Below are positions 35,980 through 43,936 of a DNA stretch of 64,000 nt, piece by piece (position 1 is the stretch's first letter; every line of letters starts with the position of its first letter). Location of the stretch: positions 186,001 through 250,000 of the forward strand of contig CAVTFD010000011.1 of NCBI GenBank assembly GCA_963733945.1. The letters are read 5' to 3'. The stretch is from AP-15 sp963733945 (GTDB lineage Bacteria > Pseudomonadota > Alphaproteobacteria > ATCC43930 > CGMCC-115725). A program made the position numbers and the translations under genes. The notes below the pieces were generated by a model. That model was not told the origin of the DNA and ran no database searches. It saw only the letters and a list, made by a program, of their open reading frames with translations.

Positions 35980-36680
35980 AGCATGCGCAATGGGAATCAA
36001 CTGTCTGGTTCACACCACCAGAAACCGTTTCAAACAGATGACGAGGCCGGTTATCGCACACTACCGGCGCTCTGGATCTGAATAGATAGGTCTGCTTGGA
36101 GTGTGGCGAGCAGTCCTTCGCCGACGGCGGGCCAACGGCGCCGTCGCGCCGAAAGCTGACCCTGTGGACCCAGCCGCGCAGGTCGCGGCTCGACGTAAGC
36201 ATCTGGCCGCCGACGCCCTGTAAACCCGCATTCCCAGATGAAGCCTTATTTTTGAGCGGACTGGAGGCGATCGAAGGCTAGAATTCAGTATCTTGTGGGA
36301 AAATACCGGCGCGGCGATGGGGGACCCGACGGGTGAAGGAGTGCGCTGAGCGAACCGTCGCCAGCTCCATGCCGCTAACCGCCGCGACGATACCGCCAGC
36401 ACACAGGTCAGCACGACCGCAAGAAGCCGGAGAGGGTTTGTGCTTGCCGCGAACAAGATCGTTGACATCTCCGAAGAAACGGCGGCATCCCTCGACAGAT
36501 TGTTCTAGGGGAAGCGTGGCGCCGTGTTATACACGATAATAGCAGGTGCGGTGTGCAACTGCAGAGGGAAGTTTTCGGCCACTGAGTAGGCAGCGGCTTG
36601 GGAGCAGCGCAACTGCTAGACCTTCGGCCGAATTGCTCTCCGGGGACTTGACACCCGCCCGATCGATCAAAGAGGATAAG

Positions 36681-37412
36681 ATGCGGACCTCCATTCTGAC
36701 AATCGCTTTGGTTGCCGCCTCCCTGTTCGCACCGGCGGCGTTAGCAAAGGGATCGTGCTGCTACCATCCTCCGGCGCAGGTTTACGTCTACGGACCGACC
36801 AGCGTTCCGGGCGTCCTACGGCCAGGCCAGCCGGCGCAGCTCAACGTCCGTTCCATTATCCAGTACGGCAGTTTCACGAGAGCTTCAGTGACGCCCAGCA
36901 GCGCGTTCAGGGTGGCATCGACGACTTGTAGCGGCACCGTGTGCTACACCGTCGTCTCATTCGATCCGACCATGGGCGGAAACTACATTGCTTCGCTCAC
37001 CATCTTCGCCGCCGGCACATACGGCTCCGGCAAGGCGACCGTCACGCTGGCCGGGACAGGCTATGGCGCCAATTTTGCCTGGAGCGCTCCAATAGACATC
37101 TCGGTCAAAGCGGGCGATACCGGCTCGGTACAGCTGACGCTGCAAAGCACCGGGCAGACGCCCCTGACGGTCCAGGAGCTGGTGCTGTCACAGTCGGGCA
37201 CTTATCTGACTATGGGACCCAATACGTGCGCCGGCAATTCGATCCCGCGGGGCGGCAACTGCCTCGTTTCAGTCGATTACGACGCATCTTTGGTTGAGAC
37301 CGACGCGACATCTTATGCGATGGATGGGACGATATCGGTCGTCTCACCCGATACCGTGACCAACAGTAAGGGCACCATTGCGATCACGGCGATTGTGCAG
37401 CAAGGGGACTAA
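36681..37412 (+). CDS. Secreted protein with Ig-like/choice-of-anchor repeats
   Basis: A 243-residue protein with a signal peptide (MRTSILTIALVAASLFAPAALA) and a mature part that is mainly beta. Two similar halves are visible around GYGANFAWSAPIDISVKAGD and SVQLTLQSTGQTPLTVQEL, followed by CAGNSIPRGGNCLVSVDYD. The phrase order (tail of one strand, cysteine-containing turn, then V-x-F/Y) is that of the choice-of-anchor D/ASPM-SPD-2-like domains found in exported adhesion or structural proteins. Three cysteine pairs could form disulfides. The start at 36681 follows AGAGG. It precedes the repeat-bracketed PEP-CTERM segment; a surface role is an inference. Confidence 0.6.
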   Translation: MRTSILTIALVAASLFAPAALAKGSCCYHPPAQVYVYGPTSVPGVLRPGQPAQLNVRSIIQYGSFTRASVTPSSAFRVASTTCSGTVCYTVVSFDPTMGGNYIASLTIFAAGTYGSGKATVTLAGTGYGANFAWSAPIDISVKAGDTGSVQLTLQSTGQTPLTVQELVLSQSGTYLTMGPNTCAGNSIPRGGNCLVSVDYDASLVETDATSYAMDGTISVVSPDTVTNSKGTIAITAIVQQGD

Positions 37413-37619
37413 TCCCGACTTTCGTGCTTTGGACCTGCGGTGTTCCGGAACGGAATGGCCCTCCTCAACAGGTTCATGGTGGAGGACCGCTCCCACCCAA
37501 CTTTGCCGCGCTTCTATCGGGGCCAAGATCCGCATTGGGGCATGGGCCATCGTCGCCGGAGACGAAACCGATGGTCGGCAAAGGGGTCGGGAGCAGGCTT
37601 TCCTCTGCAGCCAGAGGGA

Positions 37620-37895
37620 GGAACCGGGCCAGCCAACCGGTTCGCGTGAGCACCTCCGGGGCGTGATCGTATTGAAGACCCGCGCCGTCAGCGCGGCGAG
37701 CAGCGTGGCGCCGGGTCATATCGTTCCGTAAGGCCGAGTGGCAACGTACTCGCCCGCGACCCTTTTGCGTTGCCGCCGTCGCGGATGCACGCTGAACCAG
37801 AAGCATGAAACGAAGGCAACGGCGACCGCATGCCTGGTGCGAACCCGTGACGCGCCGTGACCAAGTCTCAATCTCAGGCGACGACAGCGCGCTGC
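37620..37895. repeat. Long direct repeat, left copy
   Basis: About 276 bp that match the segment at 39636-39964 in the same orientation with scattered mismatches, from GGAACCGGGCCAGCCAACCG to the end of CAGGCGACGACAGCGCGCTGC. It contains one copy of a 26-base unit (37643-37668) which is present three times in the right copy. The two copies bracket 1.74 kb that contains the PEP-CTERM gene and is poorer in GC than the surroundings. Confidence 0.8.
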
Positions 37896-38619
37896 ACCCA
37901 TCGATGAACGATCCGGACGTACTGCCGCGTCGAGAGGTGCGGCTGCGCCTGGAAGCGGCTCGGGAAGAGTTATCGACCGCGTCGGGTGTCGAGCACGGTC
38001 AACCAGTCGCCGATGGCGGTGCGGCTCTGCTGCGTATGGGCATTGTCTGATCGGGCGTCGCGCCGCACGCTTTTGTAAGAAATTCCGACAGGTATTAGCA
38101 GCACCCCCAACTAAGCCAACCTCATCACATCGGCCAAGGTCCGGTAAGGGACGATTTTGGCGAAAAACTCCGAAGACCGCGAACATACGAGAGATTATCT
38201 TCGTATTTGCGGAGATCATCTCCGTGAACAACTAACGTAATATCTTGTTTTCCTAATATTCCTGCAAGCGACAACCGATCGAATTTCTCAACAGAATTCA
38301 GCAACTGCAGGCTATAGCTGCTTGCGAGGTGTTCTCTGATCTCTGACACCCACCGTAATCCTTGCGATCGTCGGCTGCACAGCCCCGATAGCGGCCGTTG
38401 CGTGCCAGCGCGTCCAAACGCGAGATGCACCGATGGCGGGCCATTTCGCCGAGAAAGGCCCGTGTAAGATGTTTCACCGAGAAGGCCTGTGTAAGGTGCT
38501 CCTTACAACTCATGATTGCCATGAACAGGCTGCTCTCGGTAAACGATTGGATTGTCTTACGTATCTGTGGTTGGCACGCGTATTGCTCGTAGCCCTCTGT
38601 AGATGTAAATTTCATCTTA
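37896..38619. other. Lower-GC stretch without a clear gene
   Basis: The GC content drops visibly from about 38050. A minus-strand frame at 38125-38430 encodes a stretch (EKFDRLSLAGILGKQDITLV) that looks like a remnant of a real protein but has no start or family that I can name. A short imperfect direct repeat, AAGGCCCGTGTAAGATG/AAGGCCTGTGTAAGGTG, is at about 38456-38504. The last bases should hold the promoter of the PEP-CTERM gene. Confidence 0.4.
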
Positions 38620-39507
38620 ATGGTGTGCAAAATGACTAAGCGACGAATGAAGCAAGCCCTGCAAGCTGTGCTTGCTGTAGGCGCTCTCGCTTTGGGTGCA
38701 AGTGCGGCAAACGCGACGCAAATAACCTGGAATTTCGGGACCAGCGGTTACTCGCTTTCAACAGGGCCAACGGTGTCGCCACCCGCGCCGCCGAGCTTTG
38801 CCGCCACTTCGGGACCCTTTCTCGCAACGGCTTCTGGCAACACCGCGGCGATCACAGCGATTAGTCCGGTATATCAGGACGCCCTCTTCACGAGCGGAGG
38901 CTTTACCGTTGCCGCATATGCGTGGGGTAACGGTGGCAATACCCAGGATAAGGTCACACAATCCAATAATTACGCAACCACCATCAATAGTGCTTCGGTC
39001 CATATCACGGGCTTAGGTGCTTGTTCAAGTCTCTGCACGGGCTTCAGCACGACCCTCGGCGATACCGAATGGCTAACCCTCGCCTTAGGGAGTCACGCGA
39101 GCAGCTGGTCTTTGCAGTCGATCGTGTTTGGGGATATCATGACGTCTCCAGGCGAACAGGTTGAATTTTGGTTTAGCAATGATGCTACCCGGTCTGCCGC
39201 TTTAAGTGGCACAAAATACGACGATACCATTTTGCAGATGGGTGCTAACGTATGCGTCAGCGGTATCGGCGCTAATGGTAGCTGCCTATTCGACTTTTCA
39301 GCGCTCAGCGACGTAAATCTCAATAATTATCCATACTTGTGGGCCACGGCAGTCAACCCAAACAGCAATGATGTCAACCAACCCGCGATCCTGATAACCC
39401 AGTTGACGGCGACGACCGACCCTGTACCTGAACCGTCGACTCTGTCAGTGTTGGGTATCGGCTTGTTGATCTTTGGTGTCGCCTGGCGCCGTCGCGAGGC
39501 AGCGTAA
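38620..39507 (+). CDS. PEP-CTERM sorting-domain exported protein
   Basis: A 295-residue secreted protein. After a basic start, an N-terminal signal (MKQALQAVLAVGALALGASA) begins within 10 residues; ATG 38620, 38632 and 38647 are all possible starts. The C-terminus has the sorting tripartite signal: VPEPSTLSVLGIG, a hydrophobic span and RRRE, which is recognised by an exosortase (EpsH/XrtA type) and links to exopolysaccharide export. The mature region is Ser/Thr/Asn/Gly-rich beta-like sequence. No exosortase gene is in the window. GC content is lower than the neighbours, suggesting acquisition, and long direct repeats flank the segment. Confidence 0.82.
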   Translation: MVCKMTKRRMKQALQAVLAVGALALGASAANATQITWNFGTSGYSLSTGPTVSPPAPPSFAATSGPFLATASGNTAAITAISPVYQDALFTSGGFTVAAYAWGNGGNTQDKVTQSNNYATTINSASVHITGLGACSSLCTGFSTTLGDTEWLTLALGSHASSWSLQSIVFGDIMTSPGEQVEFWFSNDATRSAALSGTKYDDTILQMGANVCVSGIGANGSCLFDFSALSDVNLNNYPYLWATAVNPNSNDVNQPAILITQLTATTDPVPEPSTLSVLGIGLLIFGVAWRRREAA

Positions 39508-39635
39508 AGAACGGCGACACCTAACCGCGAGCCTTGGGCGGTGCCTCCCCTGGGGCGGTGCCTCCCCTTGGGCGCTGCGCCCCGCCCGGCGCTACCGGCG
39601 AGATGTTTCCGTGTAACCGAGGATCTCGGCGAAGG

Positions 39636-39964
39636 AAGAACCGGGGCCAGCCAACCGGCTCGCGTGAGCGCCTTCGGGGCGTGATCGGCGTGAGCGCCTT
39701 CGGGGCGTGATCGGCGTGAGCGCCTTCGGGGCGTGATCGGATTGAAGACGCGCGTCGTCAGCGCCGCGAGCAGCCTGGCGCCGGGTCGTATCGTTCCATA
39801 AGCCCGAGCAGCAACGGACTCGCCCACGACCTCTTGCGTAGCCACCGTCTCGGATGCACGCTGAACCAGATGCATCAACCGAGGCAACGTCGACCGCATG
39901 CCTGGTGCGAACCCCACAACGCGCCGTGACCAAGTCTCAATCTCAGGCGACGACAGCGCGCTGC
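39636..39964. repeat. Long direct repeat, right copy
   Basis: The right member of the pair with 37620-37895; about 329 bp because of two extra tandem units. Matching includes AGCGTGGCGCCGGGTC-like, GGATGCACGCTGAACCAGA and CGCGCCGTGACCAAGTCTCA blocks. The copy ends inside the first codons of the acyl-CoA-dehydrogenase-like gene: identity is lost after GCGCTGC at 39964. Confidence 0.8.
39662..39739. repeat. 26-bp perfect tandem repeat, three units
   Basis: The unit starts GCGTGAGCGCCTTCGGGG and ends CGTGATCG, 26 bases, and occurs three times without a mismatch at 39662-39687, 39688-39713 and 39714-39739. The left copy of the long repeat has a single, two-mismatch version. As 26 is not a multiple of three it is unlikely to be maintained as protein. 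Recent slippage or an RNA/protein binding array are alternatives. Confidence 0.85.
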
Positions 39965-41118
39965 CGGACGACGAGCGGGCGGTGCTGGAGCGGGCGCGGA
40001 GGCTGATTCCGCGGCTTGCGGAGCGGGCGCCGGCGGCGGCGGCGGCGCGGAAACTGCCGGCCGAGACGATCGCCGAGTATCGCGCGGCCGGCATTCTGCG
40101 CATTCTGCAACCGGGGCGGTTTGGCGGCATGCAGGGCCGGTTCAGCCTGTTCTCGCGGATCGTCGAGGAGTTCACCTTTGGCTGCGCCTCCTCGGCCTGG
40201 GTCTATGCGGTATTGGCCGAGCATCAATGGATCGTCGCCCAGTACCCTGAGCAGGCGCAGATCGATGTCTGGGGCGCCGATCCCGAGGCGGTCGCCGCGT
40301 CCTCGCTCGCGCCGCGCGCCGCCGCCAAGCGCGCGCCTGGCGGCTGGCGGCTCAGCGGCCGCTACTCGTTTTCGAGCGGCTGCGACTATGCGCAATGGGC
40401 GATCATCGGCGCGTTCCTCGGGCAAATGGGCGACCCCCGCACCCATGCCTATCTGCTGGTGCCGTTCGCCGAGATCGAGATCGTCGACGACTGGCAGACC
40501 TTGGGCCTCGCCGGCACCGGCTCGAAGTCTCTGGTCCTCCATGATGTGCTCGTCCCCGAGCACCGCGTCGTGATGGTCAGCGACCTGTTCGCCGGGACGC
40601 CGCCGGGCGCCTTGGTCCACCCGGACTATCCGGTATTGCGGGCGCCGCGCGGTTACCTGGTCTCCTATTCGCTGCCGCCGGTGCCGATCGCACTCGGCCG
40701 CCGTGCGCTCGATGTCGCCTGCCGATCATTCGCCGGCCGGGTCTCGCGCGGGGTACGAAGGCTTACCGAGTCGGAATTCGTGCAGATGACGCTCGGCGAG
40801 GCCGCCGCCGCGATCGATGCGGCAACGATGCTGCTGCACACCGGGCGGGAATCGAGCACCGCCGAAGTCAGTTCGGGCCGGCGGATCACCGAGGCCGAGG
40901 CGTTGCGCGCGCGCCGCGACATGGTCTACGCACAGCATCAAATCGGCTGGGCTATCGACCGACTGTGCGAATTGGACGGCGCCCGCTGGGTCTACGACAA
41001 TGACGAGCTGGGCTCGATCCGCCGCGACATGATGACCGTGCTGACCCACACCGCCGCGAGCCGCGTGGCCGGGCTGGCGCCCTACGGCCGCATGCTGCTC
41101 AACGACAGCGCCAAATAA
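39898..41118 (+). CDS. Acyl-CoA-dehydrogenase-fold flavin monooxygenase-like protein
   Basis: A 406-residue protein of the acyl-CoA dehydrogenase superfamily, in the branch of two-component flavin monooxygenases (HsaA/HpaH/DszC-like). Family sequence starts at about residue 24 with ERARRLIPRLAERAP and continues with ILRILQPGRFGGMQ, FGCASSAWVYAVLAEHQ, GRYSFSSGCDYAQW, GLAGTGSKSLVLHDVLVPE and VYDNDELGSIRRDM near the end. No catalytic-base glutamate of true dehydrogenases is evident. The only ATG (39898) and the first 22 codons lie in the right copy of the long repeat, so the native start may have been replaced. A GTG at about 39982 is an alternative start. No flavin reductase is adjacent. Confidence 0.78.
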   Translation: MPGANPTTRRDQVSISGDDSALPDDERAVLERARRLIPRLAERAPAAAAARKLPAETIAEYRAAGILRILQPGRFGGMQGRFSLFSRIVEEFTFGCASSAWVYAVLAEHQWIVAQYPEQAQIDVWGADPEAVAASSLAPRAAAKRAPGGWRLSGRYSFSSGCDYAQWAIIGAFLGQMGDPRTHAYLLVPFAEIEIVDDWQTLGLAGTGSKSLVLHDVLVPEHRVVMVSDLFAGTPPGALVHPDYPVLRAPRGYLVSYSLPPVPIALGRRALDVACRSFAGRVSRGVRRLTESEFVQMTLGEAAAAIDAATMLLHTGRESSTAEVSSGRRITEAEALRARRDMVYAQHQIGWAIDRLCELDGARWVYDNDELGSIRRDMMTVLTHTAASRVAGLAPYGRMLLNDSAK

Positions 41119-41273
41119 ACGGAGGTAGGCGGCTCGCCATCGTCAGGCCATAACTCGCCCGCATAATGGCTCGCATGAAGAGAATGCTCGTGCCAGAATA
41201 TGGAGGCGGTGAAGCGGATTGCTCCAGGTCTGGCCGGTCTTTGCCCCGTGTATTCGCGGTTCCGCGGAATTCT

Positions 41274-41412
41274 TTCCCGGTTCGGTCGGAAAAATTCCCG
41301 GTTCCGCGCTCGCGGGAATTCCTTCGGAAGTGATTGATTCAAAACTCGGATTTAATGCGACTTAGGAACGTAAAGTGGCCACCACGCAGATTTCCCGGTT
41401 ATTTTCCCGGTT
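41274..41412. repeat. Cluster of TTCCCGGTT repeats
   Basis: TTCCCGGTT occurs four times (41274, 41295, 41392 and 41404) in the 329-bp gap between the monooxygenase-like gene and ccmF, together with CGCGGAATT/CGGGAATTCC variants. On the minus strand this gives runs of NREF/NREN peptides, a remnant that I have seen between genes of bradyrhizobia. It holds no gene. The ccmF start lies 35 bp after the last copy. Confidence 0.6.
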
Positions 41413-41447
41413 CCCCGGAATTTGACCGCTGACCCGAGAACGGTGAC

Positions 41448-43439
41448 GTGCTGGTAGAGATCGGCCATTTCGCGCTGGTCCTCGCCCTGCTGGTCGCGGC
41501 GGTGCAGGGGACGGCGCCGCTGATCGGCGCCGCGGCGCGCAGCCGGGCGTTGATGGATCTGGCGCGGCCGGCGGCATTGCTGCAACTCGGCCTGGTGGCG
41601 TTGTCCTTCGCGGTCTTTATTCACGCTCACATCGTCTCCGATTTCTCGGTCCGCAACGTCTTCGAGAATTCGAGCCTCTCAAAACCGATGCTCTACAAGG
41701 TGACCGGCGCGTGGGGCAGCCATGAAGGCTCGATGATGCTGTGGGTCTTCATGCTGGCGTTGTTCGGCGGGCTCGTCGCCCTGTTCGGCCGCTCATTGCC
41801 GGCGAGCCTGCGCGCGCGCACCCTGGCGATCCAGGGCCTGCTCGGTTTTGGCACGCTGTTGTTCATCATCGCGACGTCGAACCCGTTCGAGCGGCTGTTC
41901 CCGGTCCCGGCCGACGGCCGCGACCTGAACCCATTGCTGCAGGATCCGGGCCTCGCTTTTCATCCGCCGTTTCTCTATTTCGGCTATGTCGGGTTCTCGA
42001 TCACCTATTCTTTCGCGATCGCCGCGCTGATCGAGGGCCGGGTCGGCGCCGCCTGGGCGCGCTGGGTGCGGCCCTGGGCTCTGACCGCGTGGTGCGGGCT
42101 GACCATCGGCGTCGCGATGGGCAGCTGGTGGGCCTATTACGTGCTCGGCTGGGGCGGCTGGTGGGCTTGGGACCCGGTCGAGAACGCCTCGTTCATGCCG
42201 TGGCTGCTGGGCACCGCGCTGCTGCATTCGGCCGCGGTCGTCGAAAAGCGCGAGACGTTGCAGCGCTGGACCGTGTTGCTGGCGATCATGACCTTCGGCA
42301 TGAGCCTGATCGGGACGTTTCTGGTGCGATCTGGCGTGCTGACCTCGGTCCATTCCTTTGCCCTCGACCCGGCGCGCGGCGTCTTCATCCTGGTGCTGGT
42401 CGGGATCGTGATCGGCGGCGGCCTGATCCTCTACGCGTTGCGCGCGCCGGGCCTCGAAGCCGGCAACCCGTTCGCGCCGGTCAGCCGCGAAGGCGCGCTG
42501 GTGCTCAACAATCTGCTGCTCGCGGGCGGCATGGCGACGGTGTTCCTAGGCACCTTCTACCCGCTCTTCGCCGAGGTGTGGAGCGGGACTAAATTGTCGG
42601 TTGGGCCGCAATATTTTGACGCGACCTTTGTCCCGATCGTCGTGCCGGGGCTTGTCGCCATGGTCATCGGCCCGGTCCTCGCCTGGCGCCACGGGAGTTT
42701 GCGCGCGGCGCTGCGCCGACTGTCGCCGGCATTCGCCGGAGCGCTCCTCGCCCCGCTGGCCGTGTTTTTGCTCAACCGCGGCGCATCCCCGGCGGCGCTT
42801 GCCGGAGTGGCGCTCGCCGCCTGGGCGATGCTCGGCGTGCTGGCCGATCTTGCCGACCGCACCGGAATTGGAAAGCTGCCTCCAGGCACCGTGTGGCGCC
42901 GCCTGCGCCATCTGCCGCGCGGCACCTGGGGTTATGCAATCGCCCATTTCGGCGTCGGCGTGTTAATCGCCGGGGTGACGGTCTCCATAGCCTGGCGCAG
43001 CGAGCGGATCGAGACCCTGCGCGCAGGCGAGAATTTGCAAATCGCCGGCCGTACCCTGCACTTCGTCGGGGTGACCGAGGGTAATGTCGAAAATTACCAG
43101 GTTCAGCGCGCCGAGATCGTGGTCGATCGGCCGGGCAGCGCCCCGTTCACCGTCCACCCCGAGCGCCGCTGGTATCCGATCGCCGGAAGCATGACGACGA
43201 ACACCTCGATCTCGACCAACGGCTTCGGCGATCTCTATCTGGCCCTCGGCGATCCTGATGGAAAGGGCGGCTGGGTCCTGCGCGCGTACTACAATCCGCT
43301 TGTCCCGTGGGTCTGGTTCGGCGCCGTGCTGGCGGCACTTGGCGGGCTGGTTTCGTTAAGCGACCGGCGCCTGCAAATGCGGCTGCCGAGATCGCGCACC
43401 GGACCGGCGATCGTCCCTCGACCGGCTGATCCGGGATGA
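41448..43439 (+). CDS. ccmF: Cytochrome c heme lyase subunit CcmF
   Basis: A 663-residue membrane protein with about 15 spans, the central subunit of the System I heme lyase that joins heme to apocytochrome c in the periplasm. The heme-handling motif WGGWWAWDPVENASFMPWL is at about residues 235-253, with conserved histidines in HEGSMMLWVFML, HPPFLY and TSVHSFALDP. It starts with GTG at 41448, near a weak AG-rich site. It overlaps ccmH by four bases (ATGATC...TGA). The usual ccmE precedes ccmF in other genomes but is not found here, so it must be elsewhere. Confidence 0.95.
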   Translation: MLVEIGHFALVLALLVAAVQGTAPLIGAAARSRALMDLARPAALLQLGLVALSFAVFIHAHIVSDFSVRNVFENSSLSKPMLYKVTGAWGSHEGSMMLWVFMLALFGGLVALFGRSLPASLRARTLAIQGLLGFGTLLFIIATSNPFERLFPVPADGRDLNPLLQDPGLAFHPPFLYFGYVGFSITYSFAIAALIEGRVGAAWARWVRPWALTAWCGLTIGVAMGSWWAYYVLGWGGWWAWDPVENASFMPWLLGTALLHSAAVVEKRETLQRWTVLLAIMTFGMSLIGTFLVRSGVLTSVHSFALDPARGVFILVLVGIVIGGGLILYALRAPGLEAGNPFAPVSREGALVLNNLLLAGGMATVFLGTFYPLFAEVWSGTKLSVGPQYFDATFVPIVVPGLVAMVIGPVLAWRHGSLRAALRRLSPAFAGALLAPLAVFLLNRGASPAALAGVALAAWAMLGVLADLADRTGIGKLPPGTVWRRLRHLPRGTWGYAIAHFGVGVLIAGVTVSIAWRSERIETLRAGENLQIAGRTLHFVGVTEGNVENYQVQRAEIVVDRPGSAPFTVHPERRWYPIAGSMTTNTSISTNGFGDLYLALGDPDGKGGWVLRAYYNPLVPWVWFGAVLAALGGLVSLSDRRLQMRLPRSRTGPAIVPRPADPG

Positions 43440-43936
43440 TCGGCAGGCTACTGGTTGCGGCGGCGCTGCTGCTGACGGCGGTCGGGGCGGCGGCAGCCTG
43501 GGCGGTCGAACCCTCGGAACGACTCGCCGATCCAGCCCTGGAGGCGCGCGCCCGCACGATCAGCCAGGAATTGCGCTGCCTGGTGTGCCAGAACCAATCG
43601 ATCGACGAGTCCAACGCCGACCTCGCCCACGATCTGCGCGTTCTGGTGCGCAAACGGCTGCTCGCCGGCGACAGCGACCAGCAGGTGCTCGACTACATCG
43701 TCGCGCGATATGGCGTTTTCGTGCTGCTGGACCCGCCGTTCGCGCCGGTGACCTGGCTGCTGTGGTTGGCGCCGCCGGTACTGGTGCTGGGGGCAGGAGG
43801 GGTGCTGCTGCTGCGCGCGCACTGGCGGCGTTTCGACGCGGCGTTGCCCGAGCTGACTCAGGACGAGAGCGCTCGTGCCGCGGAATTGCTGAGCGATCGG
43901 GTATGGTCTGGTTCTGGATCGGCGCCGGGTTCCTGA
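43436..43936 (+). CDS. ccmH: Cytochrome c maturation protein CcmH
   Basis: A 166-residue, membrane-anchored thiol-disulfide protein of the heme lyase complex. The signal-like N-terminus is followed by the redox motif LRCLVCQNQSI with C48 and C51, which reduces the apocytochrome CxxCH cysteines. A C-terminal membrane span lies at about residues 104-125 (WLLWLAPPVLVLGAGGVLLL). It begins within the ccmF stop and its last 34 bases overlap ccmI. In most alphaproteobacteria ccmG (dsbE) is between ccmF and ccmH; here there is no room for it. Confidence 0.93.
   Translation: MIGRLLVAAALLLTAVGAAAAWAVEPSERLADPALEARARTISQELRCLVCQNQSIDESNADLAHDLRVLVRKRLLAGDSDQQVLDYIVARYGVFVLLDPPFAPVTWLLWLAPPVLVLGAGGVLLLRAHWRRFDAALPELTQDESARAAELLSDRVWSGSGSAPGS

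Larger units (their letters stand above)
35671..36680. other. 1-kb gap with dispersed palindromes, no gene seen
   Basis: The gap contains two palindromic repeats (35737-35830 and 35901-35979, listed separately). The remaining bases have only frames that look like shadows of repeats. From 36250 to 36540 the sequence is not recognisably coding or structured. The end of the gap should hold the promoter of the secreted protein, whose ribosome site AGAGG is at about 36671. I see no tRNA or IS end. Confidence 0.5.

Noticed and set aside
39662..39739. CRISPR-like array
   Set aside because: Units are directly adjacent without spacers and number three; no cas genes are present.
37620..39964. Ends of an IS element or transposon
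   Set aside because: No transposase frame, terminal inverted repeats or target duplication could be seen; the repeats are direct.
39327..40175. Minus-strand frame of 282 codons across the repeat and the monooxygenase-like gene
   Set aside because: It is formed by the repeat and antisense of a real gene, with low-complexity RRSRPEGAHA-type text.
41082..41342. Minus-strand frame with NREF repeats as a gene
   Set aside because: It is produced by the TTCCCGGTT repeat cluster and has no start site or composition of a real protein.
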